64,000 nt of DNA from Rhodococcus sp. 1163 (GTDB lineage: Bacteria; Actinomycetota; Actinomycetes; Mycobacteriales; Mycobacteriaceae). Below, one piece after another: positions 1 through 11,700 of this stretch. Below the pieces are notes generated by a model. That model was not told where the DNA came from. It searched no databases and worked only from the letters and a program-made list of their open reading frames with translations. Both the position numbers and the translations under genes were made by a program. The stretch's first letter is position 1, and every line of letters begins with the position of its first letter. Where the stretch lies: NCBI RefSeq assembly GCF_002091985.1, contig NZ_MKKX01000020.1:124001-188000 (forward strand), written 5' to 3'.

Positions 1-530
1 GCAGTTTCGAGATTGTGGTTGTAGCGATGAACTCCCATGGCGGAAAGCTGATCGACCTGCTCCTGGGTCAACATCCCGAGTGAGCACGCGATGTCGATGT
101 CGACTTCGTTGCGAATCGCCTCGATACCCGCTGCCACCTGGGCGAGCAGTCGCTCATCCGGACCGCGAACGGCCGCGACGATGCAGAATTCGGTGGCTCC
201 GGACTTGGCCGTCTGTTTGGCAGCCTCCACGAGGGAGGGAATGTCGAGGCGCGCAGCGCGAACCGGCGACTCGAACAGGCCTGATTGGGAGCAGAAATGG
301 CAATCCTCGGGGCAGCCGCCGGTCTTGAGACTGATGATCCCCTCGACCTCCACCTCGGGTCCACACCAGGCCATTCTCACCTCGTGCGCCAGCGCCAGTG
401 CTTCCTCCAACCGTTCCTCCGGCAACCGAAGAATCTCGAGCACCTGGCTCTGTGTAAGCCCTTCACCGTTCTCGAGCACTTGCGCACGCGCTCTGTCGAC
501 AATGTCGGACTGCACAGATATCTGGGTCAC
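1..530 (-). CDS. bioB: Biotin synthase BioB (N-terminal part, cut by window edge)
   Basis: Radical-SAM enzyme that inserts sulfur into dethiobiotin to make biotin in the cytoplasm. About 176 N-terminal residues are visible. The radical-SAM cysteine motif CPEDCHFC lies near residues 73-80, inside a region typical of actinobacterial BioB (SLKTGG before it, CSQSGLF after it). I chose the GTG at 530 because AAGGAGC lies just upstream on the minus strand with normal spacing. The C-terminal part lies outside the window. It is transcribed divergently from the TetR gene at 645, and two identical-type palindromes sit between them, so biotin-responsive repression is likely (inference). Confidence 0.95.
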   Translation of the reverse strand, partial: MTQISVQSDIVDRARAQVLENGEGLTQSQVLEILRLPEERLEEALALAHEVRMAWCGPEVEVEGIISLKTGGCPEDCHFCSQSGLFESPVRAARLDIPSLVEAAKQTAKSGATEFCIVAAVRGPDERLLAQVAAGIEAIRNEVDIDIACSLGMLTQEQVDQLSAMGVHRYNHNLET

Positions 531-560
531 GAACTGCTCCTTAGGTCGTACGGGCATAAT

Positions 561-573
561 TGAACACCGTTCA
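561..573. promoter_or_regulatory. Putative BioQ operator, copy 1
   Basis: TGAACACCGTTCA, a 13-bp palindrome with 5-bp arms TGAAC/GTTCA, 31 bp upstream of the bioB start. TGAAC-N3-GTT-type palindromes are the known operators of the actinobacterial biotin repressor BioQ. A second copy lies 16 bp further on. Confidence 0.8.
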
Positions 574-576
574 AGT

Positions 577-589
577 TGAACGGCGTTCA
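577..589. promoter_or_regulatory. Putative BioQ operator, copy 2
   Basis: TGAACGGCGTTCA, with the same arms as copy 1 and a centre-to-centre distance of 16 bp, about one and a half helical turns. It lies closer to the TetR gene, so the two sites could control both divergent promoters. Confidence 0.8.
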
Positions 590-644
590 GGTTATGCTGG
601 CGGTCGGATACTGTCAAAGCCGAACCGAAGAACAGGAGTGCCGA

Positions 645-1232
645 GTGCAACTGCGGAGAGCGGACGTCCTCGACGGCGCGATATCGATCCTCGACGAATA
701 CGGGCTCGGCGATTTGACGATGCGCAGGCTGGCAACGTCTCTGCACGTCCAACCCGGCGCGCTGTATTGGCACTTTCCCAACAAGCAGACACTGCTCGGC
801 GCGATCGCCGATCACCTTCTCACCGACGTCGATGCACCCCCGACCCGTACCGGATGGGATGAGCAGGTGCGCGAACTTGCCCACCGCTTGCGCGATGCCT
901 TGCTTTCACGCCGAGACGGCGCCGAACTGGTTGCCGCGACCTATGCGTCGCGACTGACCACCAACCGGGTTCGCGAGCGGCTCGCCGCAGTCTGCATCCG
1001 AGCAGGTTCGAGCCGCAGCGACGCCGAGCTCACTGCGGACACGCTGCTGTATTACGTGCTGGGCCAGACTGTCGACGAGCAGTCACGTATGCAGATGGAC
1101 TCCGTCGGCGCCCTCACCGAAGAGGCGTCCCCGCTGTTCGAAAGTCCTGATTCGACAAGCAGATTCGATTTCGGCCTGGGGCTGTTCATCGACGGAGTCC
1201 GGCACAATCTGGGTGCCTCCGCGCGGCTCTAG
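645..1232 (+). CDS. bioQ: TetR-family repressor, probable BioQ
   Basis: 195-residue TetR-family DNA-binding protein. The N-terminal helix-turn-helix spans about residues 20-50 ([21 protein letters not shown]), followed by a ligand/dimerisation domain of TetR_C type. I prefer the GTG at 645, with AGGAG 6 bases upstream, over the ATG at 576, which would put the start inside the second operator. Its divergent position next to bioB and the two TGAAC palindromes identify it as the biotin-gene repressor BioQ, which in corynebacteria and mycobacteria responds to biotin status through biotinylated proteins. The assignment rests on context and motif, not on an alignment. Its 3' end overlaps the convergent secA2 gene by 4 bases. 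Confidence 0.8.
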   Translation: MQLRRADVLDGAISILDEYGLGDLTMRRLATSLHVQPGALYWHFPNKQTLLGAIADHLLTDVDAPPTRTGWDEQVRELAHRLRDALLSRRDGAELVAATYASRLTTNRVRERLAAVCIRAGSSRSDAELTADTLLYYVLGQTVDEQSRMQMDSVGALTEEASPLFESPDSTSRFDFGLGLFIDGVRHNLGASARL

Positions 1233-3538
1233 CCGCCGAAGACGGCGCCCAGCCCGGCACTGTTGCCCGCACTCGAGGCAAACGGGTTGTCGTGCACCAT
1301 GTACGTCCAGGTCGACGTTGGGCGTTGCAGACCCGCATTGTCGAGATCGATTCCCTCGGATGTGATCTCGGCCGTCTCGAACGTCACCTGAGCTTGTTCC
1401 ATCGCCTTGTCCGAGACGGTCTTGAACGCCTCGACAGCGATGCGGTGATATTCGTCCAATGGATTCTCTCGACCGAGTGCGCGCAGGTGGATGCTCTCGC
1501 GCACATCGGCGAGGTGTGCCAAGTAGTCCGACCACGCCCGATCGAGATGAAACAGCACGATTCGACGCGCTGCCACGACCAGTGTGTCCTCCGATACCTC
1601 GGCGCGGAGCTCCGAAGCACGGTCCGGTGCAACGGATGCGAGAAGCTCCAACGCTTCAGCGCTAGCGAGCAGCGTCGTACGTCGACGGTCGAGGATGTCG
1701 CGGTGCGCAGCGGTGAGCTGGTTGTACCGCCACGTCCGCGAATGCACCTCGAGCATCGTGCCCTCGGCTATTCGCTGCGCATGGTCGATCTTTCCGGCAA
1801 CACCCGCCGAAGTGATCAGCCCGGTGTCGTCGTGTTTCTTGGGCTGCTCCTTGGGTCCGATATTCGCCGTCACGACGTCGTCCTCCCAGCTGGAGAAGAA
1901 CACCGAACGTCCCGGATCACCCTGGCGGCCTGCGCGGCCACGAAGTTGATTGTCGAGCCTTTCGGTCGTGTGCCGACCGGTTCCGACCACGAGCAGCCCG
2001 CCGAGTTCGGCTACTCGGTTTTTGGCTGTTTTCGCGTCGGAACCGGGCCCACCAAGCTTGATATCGGTTCCTCGTCCGGCAATCTGAGTCGACACCGTGA
2101 CGGCTCCGATCACGCCGGCAGCTGCGATGACGCCCGCTTCCTCGGCGTCGTTCTTCGCGTTCAATACGACGACCGGAACGCCCTGCTTCTGAAGTTGCTC
2201 GGCCAGGTCCTCGGATTCGGCAACGTCGTGAGTACCGATCAGAACCGGTTGTTCGCGCTCGTGAACCTCCTTCACGAAGGCCACCACCGCCGCGTTCTTG
2301 TTCGAGGCAGTGTCGTAGACACGGTCGGGCTCGTCGATTCGGATGTTCGGCTGGTTGGACGAAATCAACGAGACACCGAGCCCGTAGAACTTCTTGAGCT
2401 GTTCACCGGCGGCAAGCGCAGTGCCGGTCATTCCGCACACCGTCGGATATCTACCGATCAGAGCCTGCACGGTGATCGTGTCGAGAATCTCCCCCGTCTC
2501 CGTCGGCTTCAGTCCTTCCTTGGTCTCGACCGCCGCTTGAAGACCGTCCGGCCACCGTTGCAACTCCGCGACGCGCCCACGAGATGCATTGATCAACTGG
2601 ACCCTCCCGTCCCGGACGATGTAGTGCACATCACGCTGGAGAAGAACCTGCGCATGCAGTGCCACGTTGACCGCAACCAAAGTGGTACCGACGTGCTCCT
2701 CGGAGTACAGATCTATATCGCCGAATTCTTTTTCCAACCGGGCTGCGCCCTCGTCGGTGAGAAAGACATTTCTGCCGTCGGCGTCGGTGTCGAAATCGGC
2801 GGTCTTCGCCAAGCCGCGAATTGCCTCGAACACCTTCGACGCGGGCACATCCTTCGGTACCGATCCCGCAAGGACCAAGGGAACGAGTGCTTCGTCGACG
2901 AGTACCGAATCGGCCTCGTCTATCAGCGCGACATCAGGGGTCGGCGCTACCAGATCGGCGATGTCGTCGACCAGATGGTCACGAAGAACGTCGAATCCGA
3001 TCTCGTTGACCGAGGCATACGTGACGTCACAGGCATACGCCTTCCGCCGTTCCTCGGACGTCGAGGATTCGGTGACCCACCCGACCGTCAGCCCCAGCAT
3101 CTCGTACAACGGAGCCATCCAGGCGGCGTCGCGTCGGGCGAGGAAGTCGTTGATGGAAATGACATGCACTTTACGGCCGGAGAGCACGTATCCGCCTGCC
3201 GCGACCGCGCCCGCGAGCGTCTTTCCCTCACCGGTTGCCATCTCGACCACGTCGCCCGCCATCATTCGGACGGCGGCGAGCAACTGAACGTCGAAAGGCC
3301 GTAGCTCGACAGCGCGATCACTCGCTTCACGAACGAGCGCCAGGTAGCGCGGAACATCGAGGTCTTCGCTTTTGTCGACGCGAAGCGATGTCGCCGCCGC
3401 GGTGAGCTCGGAGTCGGTGAGACCGCGCGCCCAGTCCTCGTGCTCGGACGCCAGGTCCACCCGACTTCGCGAGCGAGCTTGACCCTTCTGCGCCGAACGG
3501 CCGAGTACTCGCCAAAGTCGATCAGAACCCAATGCCAT
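1229..3538 (-). CDS. secA2: Accessory preprotein translocase ATPase SecA2
   Basis: ATPase that drives export of a subset of proteins through or beside the SecYEG channel. The protein has 769 residues. Walker A GEGKT is at residues 103-107 and the DEAD-box Walker B at 207-210. The second helicase half carries [10 protein letters not shown] and [13 protein letters not shown]. It is shorter than housekeeping SecA1 (over 900 residues) and has no C-terminal zinc-binding cysteines, as expected for actinobacterial SecA2. Mycobacterial SecA2 exports proteins linked to stress and host interaction; its cargo here is unknown. It stands alone, converging on bioQ and diverging from msrB. I see no linked secY2 or accessory secretion genes. 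Confidence 0.93.
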   Translation of the reverse strand: MALGSDRLWRVLGRSAQKGQARSRSRVDLASEHEDWARGLTDSELTAAATSLRVDKSEDLDVPRYLALVREASDRAVELRPFDVQLLAAVRMMAGDVVEMATGEGKTLAGAVAAGGYVLSGRKVHVISINDFLARRDAAWMAPLYEMLGLTVGWVTESSTSEERRKAYACDVTYASVNEIGFDVLRDHLVDDIADLVAPTPDVALIDEADSVLVDEALVPLVLAGSVPKDVPASKVFEAIRGLAKTADFDTDADGRNVFLTDEGAARLEKEFGDIDLYSEEHVGTTLVAVNVALHAQVLLQRDVHYIVRDGRVQLINASRGRVAELQRWPDGLQAAVETKEGLKPTETGEILDTITVQALIGRYPTVCGMTGTALAAGEQLKKFYGLGVSLISSNQPNIRIDEPDRVYDTASNKNAAVVAFVKEVHEREQPVLIGTHDVAESEDLAEQLQKQGVPVVVLNAKNDAEEAGVIAAAGVIGAVTVSTQIAGRGTDIKLGGPGSDAKTAKNRVAELGGLLVVGTGRHTTERLDNQLRGRAGRQGDPGRSVFFSSWEDDVVTANIGPKEQPKKHDDTGLITSAGVAGKIDHAQRIAEGTMLEVHSRTWRYNQLTAAHRDILDRRRTTLLASAEALELLASVAPDRASELRAEVSEDTLVVAARRIVLFHLDRAWSDYLAHLADVRESIHLRALGRENPLDEYHRIAVEAFKTVSDKAMEQAQVTFETAEITSEGIDLDNAGLQRPTSTWTYMVHDNPFASSAGNSAGLGAVFGG

Positions 3539-3712
3539 CTACCAATCCCTACCTACGAAGAAGAATCAACGGTGCCTCGGCACTTCTTTCTCCCAGCCTA
3601 CTGAAGCGGCAAGCCCGGCCGGGTGAACCGGAGGACACGGGAATTATGCAAAGACCCAGTTGTTGATTCAACGGGGTTCTTCAGCGAAGAGAACCGCAGG
3701 AAGGACGAGAAG

Positions 3713-4192
3713 ATGTCGCATTCGTACAGCAAGGACGAGCAGTCACTCGATCGATTGACTCCCGAGCAGTTCCGAGTCACGCAGAAGAACGGCACCGAGC
3801 GAGCTTTCGACAACGAATACTGGGATAACCACGAGCGCGGTCTGTACGTGGACGTCGTAACGGGCGAGCCGTTGTTCTCCTCGGCGGACAAATTCGAGTC
3901 TCACTCCGGGTGGCCCAGTTTCACCAAGCCCGTCGAGCCGCAGAATGTGGTTGCGAAGCGGGATTTCAGCCACCTGATGGTGCGCACCGAAATACGGTCT
4001 GCGACCGGCGACTCTCACCTGGGACACCTTTTCAAGGATGGTCCGAAGGTCGACGGTGGCTTGCGGTACTGCATGAACTCGGCAGCGCTCCGGTTCATCC
4101 CCCTCGATCGCCTCGAAGCCGAGGGTTACGGTGACTATCGCGCACAGTTCGACAGCATCGAAGATAGTTCAGACGAAGGAGCGCAGAAGTGA
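3713..4192 (+). CDS. msrB: Peptide-methionine (R)-S-oxide reductase MsrB
   Basis: Repairs the R form of methionine sulfoxide in oxidised proteins. 159 residues from the ATG at 3713, chosen because AGGAAGGA precedes it; the frame is open further upstream to 3623 but that part lacks conserved sequence. Core motifs are HSGWPSF (64-70), HLGHLF (102-107) and the catalytic cysteine in RYCMNS (Cys120). The two CxxC pairs that bind zinc in many MsrB proteins are absent, so this is the metal-free type. The stop codon overlaps the msrA start (GTGA), which suggests translational coupling and balanced repair of both sulfoxide isomers. Confidence 0.95.
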   Translation: MSHSYSKDEQSLDRLTPEQFRVTQKNGTERAFDNEYWDNHERGLYVDVVTGEPLFSSADKFESHSGWPSFTKPVEPQNVVAKRDFSHLMVRTEIRSATGDSHLGHLFKDGPKVDGGLRYCMNSAALRFIPLDRLEAEGYGDYRAQFDSIEDSSDEGAQK

Positions 4193-4707
4193 CTACATCT
4201 ACCGAGACCGCCATCCTCGCCGGAGGCTGCTTCTGGGGAGCACAAGAACTGATCAGGCATCGGCCGGGCGTGGCCTCGACTCGCGTCGGATACTCCGGGG
4301 GTGACGTCGCCAACGCGACCTACCGCAATCACGGAACCCACGCCGAATCTGTGGAAATCGTCTTCGATCCGGAGCAGATCTCCTACCGCGATATCCTGGA
4401 GTTCTTCTTTCAGATCCACGACCCCTCCACCAAGAACCGTCAGGGCAACGACGTCGGTGTCAGCTACCGCTCGGCTATTTATTACACGAGCGAGGAGCAG
4501 AAGCGCGTCGCCCTCGACACGATCGCCGATGTAGATGCGTCGGGTCTGTGGCCGGGCAAGGTCGTCACCGAAGTAGAACCGGCCGGACCGTTCTGGGAGG
4601 CAGAGCCCGAGCACCAGGACTACCTGCAGAACTACCCGAGTGGCTACACGTGTCACTTCGTTCGTCCCGGCTGGAAGCTTCCGCACCGCGAAGCCGCCAC
4701 CAGCTGA
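4189..4707 (+). CDS. msrA: Peptide-methionine (S)-S-oxide reductase MsrA
   Basis: Reduces the S form of methionine sulfoxide, complementing msrB. 172 residues, the usual length. The catalytic GGCFWG motif is near the N terminus (Cys14), followed by the GYSGG and NHGTHAE blocks typical of the family. It starts with GTG overlapping the msrB stop and has AAGGAG upstream. A perfect 50-bp palindrome begins 9 bases after the stop. Confidence 0.97.
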   Translation: MTTSTETAILAGGCFWGAQELIRHRPGVASTRVGYSGGDVANATYRNHGTHAESVEIVFDPEQISYRDILEFFFQIHDPSTKNRQGNDVGVSYRSAIYYTSEEQKRVALDTIADVDASGLWPGKVVTEVEPAGPFWEAEPEHQDYLQNYPSGYTCHFVRPGWKLPHREAATS

Positions 4708-4716
4708 CGACTACAT

Positions 4717-4766
4717 CTTCACGTGCAGTGGCCCCGAGCTCGAGCTCGGGGCCACTGCACGTGAAG
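4717..4766. terminator. Perfect 50-bp palindrome, probable terminator after msrA
   Basis: Two 25-base arms (4717-4741 and 4742-4766) are exact reverse complements with no spacer; the centre reads GAGCTCGAGCTC. The transcript would form a very stable GC-rich hairpin right after the msrA stop. There is no T-run on either side, so it is not a textbook intrinsic terminator, but T-less hairpins are common at gene ends in actinobacteria. Confidence 0.7.
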
Positions 4767-4812
4767 GCGCGTTACTCGAAATCCCGGTGACGATCCGCTG
4801 ATTGCTCGTCTG

Positions 4813-7020
4813 GTGAGGTGGACCAGTATCGTGGCGCGAGCAGGCCTCATCAACGACCGAGTACCGCCGAAAAGTCGGAGCATTCAACTTCCCATGCATG
4901 TCCAGCCCCAATTTCTCGCCGGCGACGAGAACAAGGCGACGGCCCCACCGCGCCCGACCTCGACCTCCGACGTGCGAGTCGATCTCAACGGGCTTCGTGG
5001 GATCGCTATCGCCCTCGTCGTCGTCTTCCACATCTGGATGGGACGGGTCTCCGGCGGCGTCGACGTCTTTCTGACGTTGAGCGGCTTCTTCTTCACTGCC
5101 TCGCTCATTCGCACCGCGCACTCCGGCGGAAGTATCGATCCGATCACACGGGTTCGGCGAATTCTGCGCAGACTCGGCCCCCCGCTGATGGTGGTTCTGG
5201 CTGCAGTCGCCGTTGCCACCCTGACTCTTCTGCCCCGCACTCGATGGGCCGACGTAGGCGATCAGCTGATGTCTGCTGTGTTCTTCTACACGAACTGGGA
5301 ACTTGCCTGGACGGCTCAGGACTATCTGGCAGCAGACCAAAGTGTCAGCCCGGTTCAACATCTCTGGTCCGTTGCCGTGCAGTTCCAGTTCTATCTGCTC
5401 GCGATCACCGTCGTCTTCGGCCTCGCTTGGATCGTCCGTCGCTCCTGGAGAGGGCGGAAGATGAGCCCGCCTGCCGGTCTCTACCTCCTGTTGTTCGCAG
5501 GTGCCGCGCTCCTGTCCTTCGTCTATGCAGCCGAGGGTGCCAGCGAAATGCAGTCGTGGAACTACTACGACACCGGAGCACGCTTGTGGGAGATCCTGGT
5601 CGGAGCTGCAATCGCAGCATTGTTCGCGGTCCGCCAAGCCCGTGATCGTCCGGCACACGGATGGCGAGACGGGCAGTCGTGGGTCGGTCGGTCGGCGCGT
5701 ACGCTGCTCGCCTTCGCCGGACTGACGGCCATCGCCTTGTGCGGGTTCGTTCTCGACGGCGTCCGGGAGTTCCCCGGCCCGTGGGCGCTGGTGCCCGTCT
5801 CGGCGACCGTCGCGCTGATTCTCGCCGGCCCGGCGACCCCCGTCGCGCGGCTGATGAGCACACGGTTCGGAGTGTGGCTGGGCTCGATTGCCTTCCCCTT
5901 GTACCTGTGGCACTGGCCGATCCTGATCTTCGCACTGTTCTTGACCGGCGAGCCATCCGCCGGCCCGACTCTGGGTTTGGTCGTCGTCGGCTTGTCGGTA
6001 CTTCTCGCAATGGCAACAGTTCGGTTGGTCGAAAAGCCCTTGCAAGCGCCGAGACCGTCGATTCCCAAGGTGTTGATCACCGTCGTGGCAACAGCGACGG
6101 CAGCGGTCGTGGTCTGTGGTTCGGTCGGATGGAACTATTACATCGACCGCTCCGTCGCTGACCTGCAAGCCGGCGCCATAGTCGATGCATCGACGCATCC
6201 GGGCGCACTCGTCCTCACCGACGGCGCACTCGCCGAGGACGCCGAAGTAGTACCCGCATTGTTCTCCGCTCCCGCAGACCTCCCCATCACGACGATCGAG
6301 GGATGCATCGCGGACTTCGATACCCGTGATGTCATCAGCTGCGAGTACGGGAACAAGGAGGCCGAACGGACGATAGCCCTGGCCGGAGGTTCGCACGCCG
6401 AACATTGGATCACCGCCCTCGATCAACTGGGACGCGAGAAGGGTTTCCGCGTCGTCACCTATCTGAAGATGGGCTGTCCACTCACCGTCGGAAGCATGCC
6501 GGTGCTCGGCGACAGCGAATACCCCGGTTGTCTCGACTGGACCGACTCCGTTCTCGGCGAGATCGAGCGAAGCAAACCCGACTACGTCTTCTCCAACTCG
6601 ACGCGCCCACGCCCCGACGGCCCCGGCGACTTCACCCCGGATTCGTACGTACAGGTGTGGGCCCAGTTGGCTGATCACGGAGTACCGGTTCTCGGCATCC
6701 GCGACAATCCATGGCTCGATCGCGACGGCGTTGCGTACCGAGCGGCCGACTGTTTGGCCGAAGGTGGCACTGCTACCTCGTGCGGAGTGCCCCGCCAGAA
6801 CGCTTTGTCCCCACTCGACCCGGCGCTGGCCGCGTCGTTCCGTTACCCAGCGGTACATCTACTCGACCTTTCCAACGCATTGTGCGACGGTCCGGTATGC
6901 CGGGTGATCCAGGGGAACGTCCTCGTCTATCGCGACGAGCACCACCTCACCGCAACCTACGTTCGCACTCTGACCCCCGAGTTGAGTCGGCAGATTGCGT
7001 CGGCGACCGGTTGGTGGTGA
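4813..7020 (+). CDS. Membrane acyltransferase (OafA/YrhL type) with C-terminal SGNH domain
   Basis: Predicted integral-membrane O-acyltransferase that would modify a cell-surface glycan or lipid. 735 residues from the GTG at 4813; an ATG at 4894 is an equally good start and would remove 27 poorly conserved residues. The N-terminal acyltransferase-3 domain (about 50-430) begins with DLNGLRGIAIALVVVFH, carrying the family's R and H residues, and has roughly ten membrane helices. After a final helix near 425-440 comes an extracytoplasmic SGNH-hydrolase-like domain (about 500-735), with ALAGGSHAEHW as block I and DEHHLTATYV as the C-terminal block with D and H. Block I reads GGSH instead of the common GDSH. 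It lies upstream of treXYZ, as the related gene does in mycobacteria; the acceptor is unknown. Confidence 0.85.
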   Translation: MRWTSIVARAGLINDRVPPKSRSIQLPMHVQPQFLAGDENKATAPPRPTSTSDVRVDLNGLRGIAIALVVVFHIWMGRVSGGVDVFLTLSGFFFTASLIRTAHSGGSIDPITRVRRILRRLGPPLMVVLAAVAVATLTLLPRTRWADVGDQLMSAVFFYTNWELAWTAQDYLAADQSVSPVQHLWSVAVQFQFYLLAITVVFGLAWIVRRSWRGRKMSPPAGLYLLLFAGAALLSFVYAAEGASEMQSWNYYDTGARLWEILVGAAIAALFAVRQARDRPAHGWRDGQSWVGRSARTLLAFAGLTAIALCGFVLDGVREFPGPWALVPVSATVALILAGPATPVARLMSTRFGVWLGSIAFPLYLWHWPILIFALFLTGEPSAGPTLGLVVVGLSVLLAMATVRLVEKPLQAPRPSIPKVLITVVATATAAVVVCGSVGWNYYIDRSVADLQAGAIVDASTHPGALVLTDGALAEDAEVVPALFSAPADLPITTIEGCIADFDTRDVISCEYGNKEAERTIALAGGSHAEHWITALDQLGREKGFRVVTYLKMGCPLTVGSMPVLGDSEYPGCLDWTDSVLGEIERSKPDYVFSNSTRPRPDGPGDFTPDSYVQVWAQLADHGVPVLGIRDNPWLDRDGVAYRAADCLAEGGTATSCGVPRQNALSPLDPALAASFRYPAVHLLDLSNALCDGPVCRVIQGNVLVYRDEHHLTATYVRTLTPELSRQIASATGWW

Positions 7021-7053
7021 GCCGGTTGCACCGGGCCACAGTAAGGTTGGCCC

Positions 7054-9330
<2,277 letters not shown>

Positions 9331-9333
9331 CCC

Positions 9334-11688
9334 ATGCCGATCCCGTCCAGCACGTATCGACTTCAACTGCGCGGGGATGGATTCACTCTCGACGACGCCC
9401 GAGACCTCGTCGACTATCTCGACGATCTCGGCGTCACCCACGCGTACCTTTCTCCGATCCTGAGCGCTACCGAAGGGTCGACGCACGGGTACGACGTCGT
9501 GGATCCACAGACGATCTCGTCCGCTCTCGGTGGTCGGGCAGCATTCGAGGCGCTCGTGGCCGAGCTTCACGCACGGGGAATGGGCGTCGTCGTCGACATC
9601 GTGCCCAATCACGTCGGTGTCGAGGACCCACAGCAGAACGCTTGGTGGTGGGATGTTCTCGCTCGCGGCAGAGATTCCGACTATGCAGACTGGTTCGACA
9701 TCGACTGGCGCAGCGACAACGGCACCGATGGAAAAATCGCCCTGCCGGTCCTCGGATCCGAAGAGGACACGAAAGAACTGGTGATCGACGTCTCCGGTGA
9801 GAAGCCTCTGCTCGCATATTACGAACACAGGTTTCCCATCGCCGAGGGAACCGAGAACGGTAATGCGGAGGAAGTACACGCCCGTCAGGCCTACCGTTTG
9901 GTCAGTTGGAAGGCAGGCCTGGTCGGCTACCGACGATTCTTCTCGGTCAACGGTCTTGCCGGACTTCGCCAGGAGGACTACGACGTCTTCACAGCCTCCC
10001 ACCAGCAGGTGAGCAGCTGGATGTCGGACGGGCTCGTCGACGGGTTGCGAGTCGATCACCCGGACGGCCTCGCCGATCCAGCCGGCTATCTGACCGAACT
10101 CCGCGAGGTGATCGGGCCGGACCGTTGGCTGGTAGTGGAGAAGATCCTCGCGCGCGGCGAACCCCTGGACGAGTCTCTGCCGGTCGACGGAACCACCGGA
10201 TACGACGCTCTTGCCGATCTCGGTGGGGTGTTCGTCGACCCGGACGGCGCGGAGGCACTCGGCGAGCTGTCGCGGGTCTACACGGGTGTGGTCAACGATG
10301 CGAGATGGCTGCACGAGACCGAGCGGGCATTGAAAATCTCTGTCGCACAAGGCGATCTCGCACCCGAGGTTTCTCGTCTGAGCCGTGCGATCGCGCGCGA
10401 GTCTTCGACAGCCATCTCTCACGAGGACATCAGCGCTGCGGTGGTCGCCCTGGTGGCTCGGATGCCGTACTACAGATCCGATTACGGCCCTCTGGCCGGC
10501 ACCGTCGCTCGAGTCGTCGGCGAGGTCAGCGCGAGCGACCCGGCCCTCGAAGCAGGCCTCGATGCGGTGACGACCGCGCTGATTCGTGGCACCGAGTCAG
10601 CCGTGCGGTTCGAGCAGGTTTGCGGGGCCGTGACGGCCAAGGGCGTCGAGGATTGCTTGTTCTATCGCGCGACGCGGCTCATCTCGCTGCAGGAGGTCGG
10701 CGGTGATCCCGCCGAATTCGGTATCAGCCCAGCGCAGTTCCATCTCGCATCCGCGGATCGAGCAGTCCGGTGGCCCGCCGCGATGACGACGCTGTCCACA
10801 CACGACACCAAGCGTGGAGAGGATGTTCGCGCCCGCATCGGCGTGCTGTCGCAGACGCCCGAACTCTGGGCGCGATGCTTGACAGACTGGGAACTGCTCG
10901 CGCCGAGCCCGGATGGGGCAACCGGACTGTTCCTGTGGCAGAACGTATTCGGCGTGTGGCCCGCGGACGGCACGATCACCGAAGAATTTCGAGCACGTCT
11001 GCACGCCTATGCCGAAAAAGCCGTCCGCGAAGCCGGTCTCCGCACCGGATGGAACGACGTCGAAACGACATTCGAAGCCTCGGTCCACGATTGGCTCGAC
11101 TCCATCACGGCGGGGTCGATCGCTGAATCGGTCAGCATGCTGGTCTCGCGGCTCGATCCCCACGGCCGCAACGACGCACTAGGACAAAAGCTTCTGCACC
11201 TTCTCGGGCCCGGTGTGCCCGACGTCTACCAGGGCACCGAACTGTGGGACGATTCGCTCGTCGACCCGGACAATCGGCGTCCCGTCGACTACTCGGTGCG
11301 TCGTGAACACCTCGCAGACACCGGCATACCCGTCGTCGACGGCAGTGGTACGGCGAAATTTCATATCGTCCGCACCGCCCTCCGACTCCGGCGTGAGCGG
11401 CCCGACAGTTTCGTCGGTGGAACTTACGCACCCGTCTACGCCGTCGGATCCGCTGCAACGCACGTTCTCGGATTCGCCCGAGGATCGGTACTCGCCGAAC
11501 CTGATGTGATCGCGCTTGCCACCCGCCATTCGCTGACACTCGCATCACAGGGTTGGGGATCGACAGCGGTGGTACTCCCCGACGGACAGTGGCGCGATCG
11601 TCTGACCGATTCCGTATTCACGGGCGAGATTTCAGCGGAGGTGCTTTTCGCTTCGCTGCCCGTGGCATTACTGGTACGCGAGAACTGA
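9334..11688 (+). CDS. treY: Maltooligosyl trehalose synthase TreY
   Basis: GH13 enzyme that turns the reducing-end maltose unit of a linear maltodextrin into a trehalose unit by intramolecular transglucosylation. 784 residues, a normal length. The N terminus PSSTYRLQL is diagnostic; the catalytic residues are Asp241 (GLRVDHPDG) and Glu269 (VVEKIL), and THDTKRGEDVRARI is the conserved later block. It lies between glgX (3-base gap) and treZ (12-base gap), giving a full route from glycogen to trehalose. Confidence 0.97.
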   Translation: MPIPSSTYRLQLRGDGFTLDDARDLVDYLDDLGVTHAYLSPILSATEGSTHGYDVVDPQTISSALGGRAAFEALVAELHARGMGVVVDIVPNHVGVEDPQQNAWWWDVLARGRDSDYADWFDIDWRSDNGTDGKIALPVLGSEEDTKELVIDVSGEKPLLAYYEHRFPIAEGTENGNAEEVHARQAYRLVSWKAGLVGYRRFFSVNGLAGLRQEDYDVFTASHQQVSSWMSDGLVDGLRVDHPDGLADPAGYLTELREVIGPDRWLVVEKILARGEPLDESLPVDGTTGYDALADLGGVFVDPDGAEALGELSRVYTGVVNDARWLHETERALKISVAQGDLAPEVSRLSRAIARESSTAISHEDISAAVVALVARMPYYRSDYGPLAGTVARVVGEVSASDPALEAGLDAVTTALIRGTESAVRFEQVCGAVTAKGVEDCLFYRATRLISLQEVGGDPAEFGISPAQFHLASADRAVRWPAAMTTLSTHDTKRGEDVRARIGVLSQTPELWARCLTDWELLAPSPDGATGLFLWQNVFGVWPADGTITEEFRARLHAYAEKAVREAGLRTGWNDVETTFEASVHDWLDSITAGSIAESVSMLVSRLDPHGRNDALGQKLLHLLGPGVPDVYQGTELWDDSLVDPDNRRPVDYSVRREHLADTGIPVVDGSGTAKFHIVRTALRLRRERPDSFVGGTYAPVYAVGSAATHVLGFARGSVLAEPDVIALATRHSLTLASQGWGSTAVVLPDGQWRDRLTDSVFTGEISAEVLFASLPVALLVREN

Positions 11689-11700
11689 GGAGCTGCACCC

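Noticed and set aside
576-645. Upstream ATG (576) as the start of bioQ
   Set aside because: It lies at the second operator and gives an unconserved N-terminal extension; the GTG at 645 has AGGAG at the right distance.
1292-3304. 670-codon open frame antisense to secA2
   Set aside because: It has no recognisable domain and mirrors the codon pattern of secA2. In high-GC genomes the strand opposite a real gene often lacks stops.
4711-6858. 715-codon open frame antisense to the acyltransferase
   Set aside because: The translation is rich in R, D, E and Q without domains or membrane helices, whereas the plus frame has clear acyltransferase and SGNH motifs.
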